Positions 1-7,560 of a stretch of 15,514 nt of DNA are shown here, in pieces. The stretch comes from Acephala macrosclerotiorum (Eukaryota; Ascomycota; Leotiomycetes; Helotiales; Mollisiaceae), in assembly GCA_014904845.1 (NCBI GenBank), contig MU119856.1:1-15514 (forward strand), read 5' to 3'. A program made the translations under genes and the position numbers. Each line of letters begins with the position of its first letter. The first letter of the stretch is position 1. The notes beneath the pieces are model-generated. The model made no database searches. It was not told the DNA's origin and was given only the letters and a program-made list of their open reading frames with translations.

Positions 1-123
1 AGTAGGCCCTTCCTAGCTCTCTATAAGCTCTTCTACGAAGCAGCTGAGACTAGCGCCACAGAGTTTAATGAGGCTCTTTACGACGATTCGACGCTGCAAT
101 TGATAAGAGATAAGGGACGATAG
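1..123 (+). CDS. 3' end of an unrecognised protein gene (partial)
   Basis: Frame 1 is open from the first base to a TAG at 121-123 and encodes 40 residues; the other two plus frames contain stops within the first 15 bases. The peptide begins SRPFLALYKLFYEAAE and ends LQLIRDKGR. It is mixed in composition and probably helical, with balanced codon use rather than the AT-driven residues of the decayed repeats. I do not recognise a family. The start lies outside the window, so domain content and length are unknown. It could also be a chance open frame, since 40 open codons at about 50% GC are not rare. Confidence 0.35.
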   Translation, partial: SRPFLALYKLFYEAAETSATEFNEALYDDSTLQLIRDKGR

Positions 124-339
124 ATCACAATGATAGTTGGTGCGATGGTCACGTGAAGACATTGATTATTTACATCACTTTGGACATTGGAATGGATATA
201 TCTCTACAGTACTCCTCAGCAAGGGGCGTATTAGACTTTCGAGTGGTTTTAGTGCTGAGTAAGCACTGCAATGGATATAATGTCCCCGCACCTAGCTAGA
301 TCTTTAAAATCAGACCATCAAGTCCATCGAATATATCAC

Positions 340-703
340 TCAAATTGACAAAAGCATCGAGCAATTGCTGCAAAATAAGGACCAATATCGAATCTTTCCA
401 AGAGCTTGGTGCAACACTTCATGTCTTCCTGAAGAGCGAAAGTATTCAATATCCACAAAATAGTACAAGACGGGGTGAAACTCTCCGTCTTGCTCCAGCG
501 CTGGGCGGCCTATCTTCTGTGATGCCCGCATGAAACAGGTCTTCATTCTAAGATCCCGATCATTGACCTCTGAGATTCTGCATTGAGGTTTTCCTATCTT
601 TGGAAGCAGAGTCTGAGCGAGGCTGGTTAACTTACCCTACAAAAGTATCAGTGTCCTTGAATTTGGGCGCTCTTGTCAATAACGACAAAATTGTGCGATG
701 GGT
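340..703 (-). pseudogene. Possible spliced gene fragment of unknown function, cut by the pogo insertion
   Basis: On the minus strand an open stretch ends in TGA at 342-340. Upstream of it lies a convincing small fungal intron: donor GTAAGT starting at 635 and acceptor TGCAG ending at 578, 58 nt. Joining the exon at 703-636 to the exon at 577-340 keeps one frame open, giving ...FKDTDTFVGISEVNDRDLR... followed by about 68 more residues rich in aromatic residues. Removing the transposon and one copy of the TA keeps this frame open through 2966-2912, up to a TAA at 2969-2967. No ATG precedes the internal methionine at 546, so a further upstream exon would be needed. No family is recognised. If real, the gene is broken by the 2.2-kb transposon. 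A chance open frame next to a chance intron remains possible. Confidence 0.3.
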
Positions 704-705
704 TA

Positions 706-746
706 ACCGAATTCCCGTGCCAAAGCACATCCCTATCAAAAGCACA
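706..746 (+). repeat. Left terminal inverted repeat of the pogo element
   Basis: It starts ACCGAATTCCCGTGCC and matches the reverse complement of 2869-2909 at 40 of 41 positions (the mismatch is T736). Within and just past it are two direct copies of AAAGCACATCCC, at 722-733 and 739-750, spaced 17 bp apart. Paired direct repeats of this kind are plausible transposase-binding sites. Confidence 0.92.
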
Positions 747-884
747 TCCCACTAAAATATCACTCCCCAACTTTAAAATTTTATTATAAATCAATCACTC
801 GTTATTTTGACTTGAAATTGAAAAAACAGTTTGATATTTGATCAGTCTAAATAATTATAAACTTTATTTTGTATTCTTAAAACG

Positions 885-2825
885 TTATAGTAATTTTATA
901 GGCCGTCCCCCTCTCTCAAGCTGCACTATTTCTAAGTCAAGTACCGATACTTTTAGTGTAACTATCAAACTTTTAAAAGTTTTGTCTTACTTCTTTTAAA
1001 AACTGGCAAATGGCGTACTAATCTCAAGAGTCTCTAAAACAGGTTCTTTAGAGAGCTTCGTTATAGATTTCGATTTAGTAGATAGAGCAAAAATCTTTCC
1101 TAAAATAAAAGCCGACGCCGCCTTTAAATCCTTCTACAATTGAGTAATAACTTGACGTACTTTTTTCTCTTTTTTCTCTTTCTCTTTTCTAACCTTATTA
1201 ACTTCTCTCACAGCTTTTCTTTTTTGCTTTACCGCTTCTTTTTCTACTATCAATCGATTTAATTTATTATAATATTCCACAGTTTTAACCACTTTAAATA
1301 GCGAGTAAACTTCAATGCTTTCAGTCTCTTCATCTACCAAATTCAATTTTTTGCTTTTTTAGTGTTTCTTCTGTTTCAAAATAATAATTGCTTTTAAGCC
1401 GCTAATCTCTTTTTGAGCAATAAAAAGTTTAATAGTCTCCTTTTTAAGAGTATCGAGAAATTTATCGACTTTCTGTAGTTTCTCTTTTAAAAAAGTTTTA
1501 TTGAAATCTCTTTTCATGCAATGAATGTTTATATCGTTTTAAAAACTAAAAAGCATTTTAAAATTCTTTTTTTCGATCTACTTCGATTGAATAAATTTAA
1601 AAACCACGATATTACTATTTATAGATCAAATATTAGACTTCGCGAATATATATTGAATGTTTTTCTCTATAAAAAACTTTTTTTAAACAGTTTTAAATAA
1701 AGAGTAAAAAAAACGTTTAAACATTGAAATTATTCCCATTAATTAATTTATCAAATTATCGAGCTTTATAGAATAAACAATCGAAAAAAGCTGAAATAAG
1801 TCTATATCCAAAGATTGCAATCGGTGAATTGTATGAGAAAAAAGAATTATAATAATGATTTTATACTAGTCTGTTCACTTAACGAAAGCTATATTGACAT
1901 GTGAAAAGTGGCCATTTACAATAAGCAGTCGTTTTGCTTTAGAATTAAATAGTTTAGTGAATCGTTCGAATACTTTTTGGAGTTAGAGTAGTCTAATTGT
2001 ATTATTACTCTATCCATTCTTCGAAGAACCAAAGAATATTCCATCTTTTGGTCGTACATCTCTCACTCAAGTATCTTGTAAATTGCCGTTGGCGTCGCAA
2101 TAAATGAGAAATGGAAATATAGTTCGATTAATAGCAAAAACGCATACCAATAAAGAAATAAACTCTCTATTTCTATTTTGCTTATTCTTCGTCACTTTGT
2201 TCGATTTATATGCTTCCAACGATATAATCCTTTTTATTGTACGTGCTATACTAATAAGAAAGCTTTTCTCGTCGAAATTATAAATATTATCGATCGTAAT
2301 ATAGTATTTTTCGATGACTTAAGCGAGCTAAACATCTCGAATTAATTAGTTAAATTCTTAATAAGTAAAAAAACAATAGTATTTAAAACACATTACTAGT
2401 GTAAAAAACAAGATAAATATAAGTACACGCTCTACAAATACACGCAGATTATTCAAATTACGCAAATACGCACTTTTTAATTTGAGTTTATATCTCTTGC
2501 AAAATTCGGCCGACCAATTCTTTCTCACCTCTTTTCCTTTGATCTTTTCTGCTAAATTCTTAACAATTTGACTAGTAAAAGGCATTTCTCGATTGATTAG
2601 CTCATTAATTCGAGCAATAAGCAGCTTTTCTTCGGTATTGGTGAGGCATTAGTAGTAGAAGGCGTTAGCCTCCCGGCGAATCCTAGTAAGATTATTCAAG
2701 CGCTACTAGACAACTGTAGAGTGCACTTCTTTTGCATGTACTGCAGCAGTAGATAAAGCATAATCTCTTCTTCGAAACGCATTCACTGCGGCTGTAACAA
2801 GTGCTGATTTGTCTGCTCTAGCCAT
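885..2825 (-). pseudogene. Dead pogo-type DDE transposase
   Basis: The frame runs from ATG at 2825-2823 to about TAA at 887-885, near 646 codons, usual for fungal pogo transposases, with no frameshift but about twenty in-frame stops. Codons 1-50 (MARADKSALVTAAVNAFRRR) look like the N-terminal helix-turn-helix. Codons about 60-120 match the CENP-B/Tc5-type DNA-binding domain (FTSQIVKNLAEKI, then KNWSAEFCKRY). The DDE_1 nuclease follows: first aspartate at codon 185 in NIYNFDEKSFLI; second acidic position at codon 304 now Asn in LLIVNGHFSHV; third aspartate at codon 340 in HRLQSLDID, a DD35D spacing. Codons about 494-564 form a Lys/Glu-rich, probably coiled-coil tail. Stops at codons 40, 41 and 59 are TAG, TAG and TAA, as expected from CAG/CAA by C-to-T change in CpA. 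The catalytic Asn and the stops make it inactive. Confidence 0.92.
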
Positions 2826-2868
2826 TGTTTAATGATCATGGTAGAGTATTTTGATGGTTTTTTTGATG

Positions 2869-2909
2869 TGTGCTTTTGGTAGGGATGTGCTTTGGCACGG
2901 GAATTCGGT
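2869..2909 (-). repeat. Right terminal inverted repeat of the pogo element
   Basis: This is the reverse complement of the left repeat, ending CGGT at 2909 immediately before the TA at 2910-2911. The outer direct-repeat copy is intact. The inner copy reads GATGTGTGCTTTT, two bases (TG) longer than its left-end counterpart. Confidence 0.92.
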
Positions 2910-2911
2910 TA

Positions 2912-3591
2912 AGGTTAGGCCCGTGCGTCGAGCCTCAGAGTTATCCCCCCAATAGCCTTCATGATTTTATTTCCCCATTGTACTATAATTTTCGAGCTTC
3001 GTACAGTAGCCAAGCCCAGGTCAGCTTCTCAGAGTCCCCTATCTTCACAGACAGCCGTGTTTTGCAGGCTTAATTCCCACATGTTACATCATCAACCGAT
3101 CATTCGACGAGATATACACAATAAGAGTCGATGAGGGGTTCGACACCTAACCAGCATTTAATTCTAGCTGCCAGGACCTCTGTGACCACTTCCTCGAAGA
3201 AATAATGCAAAAATATAAAGACGCCGTCCACCCCACTACAGGAGATCTACAGGCTCACCACCCGTAGTTAGTGATGTTAAAAGGTCGGATCGTTGAAGCG
3301 CCGACTTAGCAGGCTGGGAGGCCCGTCGTAGTGCTGATGGGAAAAAAAAAAAATTCCATGAATGTTCAGGCGTACGTGTTCACCGGAGCCTAATTTGCGG
3401 GATCGTAATCGCGGGGTCAACATGAGCTTTTATTCAGCCCAATGGGGGATATCCTAAAACGTGTGATGACGCCATTGGCCGAGCTGCCAAACCGAAGCAA
3501 GATCAGGCCATCCTGAGAAATTGTATCTTTTATTATCATAGAGTTGCAACTATCGATGACAAGCTACCACATTAACTCTAATGCTATAGCA
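2912..3591. other. Intergenic region between the transposon and the F-box gene
   Basis: The base composition is near even, in contrast to the flanking transposon. I see no supported gene, tRNA or repeat. It contains an A12 run at 3342-3353 and a short potential stem, GTCGG...CCGAC, near 3283-3305. The last 100 bases should hold the promoter and 5' leader of the F-box/ankyrin gene. An AT-rich stretch (TATCTTTTATTATCA, about 3525-3539) lies about 55-65 bases before the preferred start, but I cannot assign a promoter element with confidence. Confidence 0.5.
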
Positions 3592-4986
3592 ATGGTCTTT
3601 CTGTTGGACCTCCCAAACGAGCTCGTCTTCGAGATAGTTAAGCATCTGGATCAGCAGCGAGATATCAAATCCATCGCTTTTGTGAGTCGGAGATACTATA
3701 GCCTTTTTAATGACGATGTCTATCGTTTTAACATCAGCTCTCGAGGAGGCCGCGGTATCCTCTGGGCAATAGCACACGACCAAGCTTCAGCAGTTGGCAA
3801 GTTTCTGGATCTCGGCCTCGACATGAATACTGTTCCTGGTTGCAATCGCCATTCAACTCTTCTTCACCTGGCTGTCCATCATGACTCTCTTTCCGCAGTG
3901 AAGCTTCTCCTGCATAGGGGTGCTGATATCAATGCAAAAGATGGGCGCCGTGTGACTCCGCTTTTCAAAGCCCTAACACATCGGCATGACGAGATCGTTC
4001 GTGCTATTTGTGAGCGAATTGTTGATTTTGGAAAAGTCCTTGTGGATTTCGGCAAAGCTCTCACCCCCTTACATGCAGCTTGTAGATCTAAGCTGCCGAA
4101 CGCTGCAAGATTCTTTCTGGAGCTTGGTGATGACTTGCAGGCAAAAGATATAGATGGAAAGTCCCCCTTGTATCATGCATTGAGTGATGACATGTCTGCT
4201 TGTCATCCTAGGAGTGGTGATGGCGATGCTGTGTTCGACACCGTCATGGTCCTGTTGGAGTTCGGAGTGAAGCTTGACCCGGAGCACTCCCGAAGAACGC
4301 TCGTTTCGACCTTCCAACTAGGAATCAATCACGAAAATCCAAGAGTGAGAGAGTTAGTCCGTGAAAAGAGAGACAAAACTCAAGTAATTGCTCATGGTGC
4401 CTACATTGGCCACGCTTGGATGTCTCTAGCAGCTGGAGAATATGACGTGTCAAGCAATCGACTCAGTCGGTACCGACACAGCTCGAATGACTTAGACGCA
4501 GGCATCGATTTTCTTTCGAAAAGGCCTTCAGAGACTTTTATCTCACCCTGCTCGGGATGCGACAAGCCTCTTGAACCCCGGTCCGACAGGAGAGGAGAGT
4601 ATGCTGAGTTGACAGGCAATTCCTTTCCTGCCTTGTCCAACGTCTCGCCGTCACCTATTCCGAGCGCTCAAAGTACAACCGGCATATGGTCCCATTCGAA
4701 TGTCCAGCAATTGGTCGCGAGAATTTCGCTAACAGAGGCAAAAGCCAAGGCACCACTTCCCCAGAAGGTTCGACAGACTGACCCATACCCCCAACTTGCA
4801 GAGACGCCGCTTTCGTATTTTTCTATGGAAGCGAAAGAGAAATGGGCAAGGTTCCGCAACCCTCTGAATGGTGATAGAGTTGAAGGATCCCACGTCATGT
4901 GCCCTGATCCAGGGGACCGATTAGATGAAGGGAGGAGGCATAAGGCTCGCGGTAGGAAGAGCTGGAAACCGTTGAAACTTTGGTGA
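3592..4986 (+). CDS. F-box and ankyrin-repeat protein
   Basis: F-box proteins link substrates to SCF ubiquitin ligases through Skp1; ankyrin repeats usually bind the substrate or partner. The 464-residue product begins with an F-box at residues 4-46 (LLDLPNELVFEIVKHL... to FVSRRYYSLF). Ankyrin-type repeats follow: a weak one at about 56-83, a clear one at 88-117 (STLLHLAVHHDSLSAVKLLL, then HRGADINAKD), then about 121-147, 158-188 (TPLHAACRSK) and a partial one from 189 (GKSPLYHAL). Residues from about 245 onward are Ser/Pro-rich, with a CSGC pair and no recognised domain. The ATG at 3592 is chosen because it has G at -3 and +4 and puts the F-box at the N-terminus, as is common; an in-frame ATG at 3556 has a poor context, and TTG at 3544 is not credible. 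No stop or RIP damage is seen. The 3' end is uncertain: an intron at 4952 could replace the last 11 residues. The specific substrate is unknown. Confidence 0.85.
   Translation: MVFLLDLPNELVFEIVKHLDQQRDIKSIAFVSRRYYSLFNDDVYRFNISSRGGRGILWAIAHDQASAVGKFLDLGLDMNTVPGCNRHSTLLHLAVHHDSLSAVKLLLHRGADINAKDGRRVTPLFKALTHRHDEIVRAICERIVDFGKVLVDFGKALTPLHAACRSKLPNAARFFLELGDDLQAKDIDGKSPLYHALSDDMSACHPRSGDGDAVFDTVMVLLEFGVKLDPEHSRRTLVSTFQLGINHENPRVRELVREKRDKTQVIAHGAYIGHAWMSLAAGEYDVSSNRLSRYRHSSNDLDAGIDFLSKRPSETFISPCSGCDKPLEPRSDRRGEYAELTGNSFPALSNVSPSPIPSAQSTTGIWSHSNVQQLVARISLTEAKAKAPLPQKVRQTDPYPQLAETPLSYFSMEAKEKWARFRNPLNGDRVEGSHVMCPDPGDRLDEGRRHKARGRKSWKPLKLW
4021..4062 (+). repeat. 21-bp imperfect tandem duplication inside the ankyrin region
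   Basis: Two adjacent in-frame units (4021-4041 and 4042-4062) encode VDFGKVL and VDFGKAL, residues 144-157 of the F-box protein. They are identical at 15 of 21 bases. Four of the six differences are silent third-position changes and the other two fall in the single Val/Ala codon. The duplication lies at an ankyrin repeat junction. Confidence 0.8.
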
Positions 4987-5034
4987 CTTCTCTCATGACG
5001 GCCGATTCCAGTTCTATAATAACCTCTTTTGCAG

Positions 5035-5292
5035 ACAGTCATCTGTACGGTGTGGCTCACCAAGGGACGGCAGCGACCTGGACTCCGCGGCTTCTACGAA
5101 GTATTGATCTCTGCGACGGACAGACGGGGAATGGGTAAGGGGAACGGGCACGAGGTGGCGGTTAAGCTATTGCTCGCTAAAGATGGTGTTGAGAAAAGCG
5201 GGGACGGGTATCAGTGGCCGGTATTTGAGAGTATGTTGGTTTTAGACTGCAGTTTATTATTGGGATATGGTAGAGGGGAGAAAAAAGGCTAA
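5035..5292 (+). pseudogene. Ankyrin-repeat fragment: possible last exon of the F-box gene or a relic
   Basis: The frame is the same as that of the F-box/ankyrin gene, open to TAA at 5290-5292. Residues encoded at 5143-5193 read NGHEVAVKLLLAKDGV, a close match to the standard fungal ankyrin helix-loop (NGHExVVKLLL type). After it the sequence loses ankyrin character. There is no ATG suited to initiation before the repeat. A splice from a donor at 4952 (GTAGGA, weak) to an acceptor ending at 5038 would remove 87 nt, skip the TGA at 4984 and join both parts in frame. An acceptor ending at 5034 (CTCTTTTGCAG, stronger) would instead shift frame and end at TAA 5136-5138 after 34 residues. Either it is a terminal exon or it is the debris of a second ankyrin gene. 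Confidence 0.45.
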
Positions 5293-6040
5293 GAAGGGAA
5301 AGAAGAAAGATAAGGGCGTGGGAAAGATGCGGGTCTGAATTCTGAAGGAGTTGTGATAGGCCAAAGGATCTTTGAAAGCGTCAATTTCACGTGATAAAAA
5401 TTGGTATTAGTCCTTAAGGCGAACGGCCAATTAATAGTGGGACGTCCCTCGTACCTCGCGCCATGCCCTGCCTTTGACGACTTGAAATGATATAAATCTT
5501 TTAGTATATGGATTTTTTATTCGCACCGGCTCCGCCGGCGCGAGTAAAGGCGTTCCCCCCCTACAACTGTCGTGAGGTGGCGTTGCTGACGTAACACCCG
5601 CTAGGGGTGGTTATAGTCGTAACTTCTACGTAGCTAATAGAACACTTTTCTCCCCCTCTTCTTTTCGGACGTGCATATTTCTGGTAATCTACGCAAAGAG
5701 CCGAAAAACACTTTGCACAGTCTCGATACTCCTTTTAAACGCTTTTACTATCTCTCCTCGACGCTCTGCACCCCGAGAACCTCATATCGTTGAGACTCGG
5801 TGGATATAACAGCACTCCACTCTACCTCCCCCCCCCCCCCACCACTACCACCCGATTATCACACTTCACTACGTTTCCACGATCTCTACGACACGTTGCG
5901 ACAACGTACCCTCTACTAATAGACTACTTCGCGGCTCTACAAACTCGAAGTAGTAGTACAGTTTCCTTGGACTTAACATTGCACTATTTCGAACACAGAC
6001 GAAAGTCACGAGCCGACTCGACATTATATTAACACTGCGA
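5293..6040. other. Non-coding transition from gene segment to AT-rich block
   Basis: No supported gene lies here; the only sizeable open frame (5790-6032) starts at TTG and is low-complexity. The region contains a TCACGTGA palindrome (5387-5394), a GC-rich hairpin (5522-5542), a small CACCC/GGGTG stem (5595-5609), and a C13 tract (5828-5840) in a strongly C-over-G stretch (33 C against 2 G in 5821-5880). The piece from TGTCG at 5568 onward has the look of a fungal LTR start, but no partner copy is in the window. Confidence 0.5.
5522..5542. other. GC-rich perfect-loop hairpin
   Basis: CGCACCGGC and GCCGGCGCG pair as a 9-bp stem with a single A/C mismatch around a TCC loop. It sits directly after an AT-rich stretch (5490-5520) and before a run of C. 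The role is unknown; it could be a transcription terminator-like structure, a foldback element end, or chance in GC-rich sequence. Confidence 0.55.
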
Positions 6041-7202
6041 AGTAATTACCGTATAAAAAACTTATTAAGCAATTTACCAGTATATTCGCATACAAGCAGT
6101 AGTAAAAACGAAGACGTCGATATATCGTTCGAACAAACGATTAAAAATATTCTAATATCGATCGAATAATATTTATTAATTAAACGAATTAAAATTTTTT
6201 TATTTTTATCGAAGTTTATATAAAACGTTAATTTACTTAATCTACGACTATTAAAAAAAAAATTACAAATTTTTACAAATAAAATAATCAAACCAAAAAA
6301 AATTAATATAATAAAAAACGATAATAAAAATAAAAACAAAAACAAATTATTTAATTATAAAATCGAAATATATAACGAATTAATTTCAATATCGAGATAA
6401 TTTATACGATTTAATTACGACTTCAAAAAAACGAATTATTAAAAATTAAATTTAAAAATGTTTTTAAAAATAATTAATATATTTATAAAAAAATTATTAA
6501 TAAAAAATAAAAACGTTAAAATAATTAAAAAATAATTAATAAATTTATTTTTAATTTTAATATAAAACGTTATAAAATTAAATATATAAATTAATATTAA
6601 AAATTTAATATAAAATTATAACGAATTTTTAATAATATATTATTAATATATTATAAATATTTTATATCGAATTTATAAATAAAATAAATTTAAAAAAAAT
6701 AATATTAAAATATTAAATAATTTAAAAATAATAATATTAAATATAATTATTAATATATTTATAAAAAAAATTTATTATAATAATTTTCGTAGAATTGCAT
6801 TTTATAAAAACGTTATTATTTACGATATATTATAAAAATCATATAAAATAATTTAAATTTTATAAAAATTAATCAATTTAAAACGTTAAATAAAAAAAGT
6901 ATTAATCAATTGAAAACGTTTATAAAATCTCGAATAATTCGTATATAAGTATATTAAATAATCGATTATTGTCGTTTTATAAATTTTTTAAAATTTTATT
7001 TATTTCGTTAATATATTATTAAAATATATTATTATAATTATTAAATTAAATCAATTTATATTTCGATTAAAAATAATAAATTATATTATTATTATATATT
7101 TTTAAAAATATTATTTTTTTTTAATAAAATAATATAATAAAATTTTTATAAAATAAAAAAAATAATAATTAAAATATTTAAATTTAAAAAAAATGTAATT
7201 AT

Positions 7203-7560
7203 AATAATATTTTTATTTTATAAATATTATAATCGAAAATTTTTTATATAAATAATATAACGATATTAATAAAAAGCGAACGATTTTACGTATAATACGA
7301 AAAAATAAAATATATAAAATTTTATTATAAAAACGTATTTTTATAATATTAAAAATAAAATTATTTAAAATAAATTATATTCGAAAATAATATTTAAAAT
7401 TATTATATATTGTTTTTTAAAAATAATTATATAAATAATATATTTAAAATTTATTTAAATTTTTAATTAATTAAAAAAAAAATATTATATTAAATAATAA
7501 TTTCGAAATTTATATTTTATTAATTAATTTATTTAATAAAAATAATAATATTAATTTTAT
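7203..7560 (+). pseudogene. Possible ghost of a Ty3/gypsy-type reverse transcriptase
   Basis: In the plus frame with codons starting at 7203, a YINNI string at 7245-7259 could be the YxDDI active site with both Asp codons changed to Asn by G-to-A. The next residues (TILIKSER) and a Lys and Leu 30-36 residues later have the spacing of the gypsy RT segment after YxDD. Further on, YLNF and NFEIYILLINL resemble decayed versions of the FLGF and YSxIAxPLTxL region, but they lie about 12 residues too close. In DNA this AT-rich, chance matches to these residues are frequent, so this is a lead only. Confidence 0.25.

Larger units (their letters stand above)
706..2909 (-). mobile_element. Complete pogo-family (Tc1/mariner superfamily) DNA transposon, RIP-degraded
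   Basis: The element is 2204 bp, bounded by inverted repeats of 41 bp with one mismatch and by TA dinucleotides at 704-705 and 2910-2911, the target duplication expected of Tc1/mariner and pogo elements. The restored empty site would read GCGATGGGTTAAGGTTAGGC. One transposase relic on the minus strand fills most of the interior. The interior is AT-shifted and keeps C and G mainly in CpG, while the terminal repeats are barely altered. The copy cannot make a functional transposase. Its ends are intact enough that a transposase from another copy might still recognise them; that is inference. Confidence 0.92.

Noticed and set aside
2870..3073. 67-codon plus-strand open frame across the right end of the transposon
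   Set aside because: It spans the transposon border and starts inside the inverted repeat, with no family resemblance. It is antisense to the better-supported frame.
3130..3165. tRNA-like GGGTTCGA motif
   Set aside because: The flanking bases do not form a 5-bp T-arm, and no acceptor, D or anticodon arms can be paired around it.
3550..5063. Several minus-strand open frames opposite the F-box gene
   Set aside because: They are shadows of a coding strand with clear F-box and ankyrin motifs and have no motifs of their own.
5790..6032. 80-codon plus-strand open frame with Pro/Thr-rich start
   Set aside because: It starts at TTG with no ATG, and its Pro run is just the C13 tract read in frame. 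No gag or other domain was recognised.
6046..6345. 99-codon minus-strand open frame in the AT-rich block
   Set aside because: Its product is almost only Phe, Leu, Ile, Asn, Lys and Ser, with no motif. This is what AT-rich sequence of this kind yields by chance, and it overlaps the RIP gradient.
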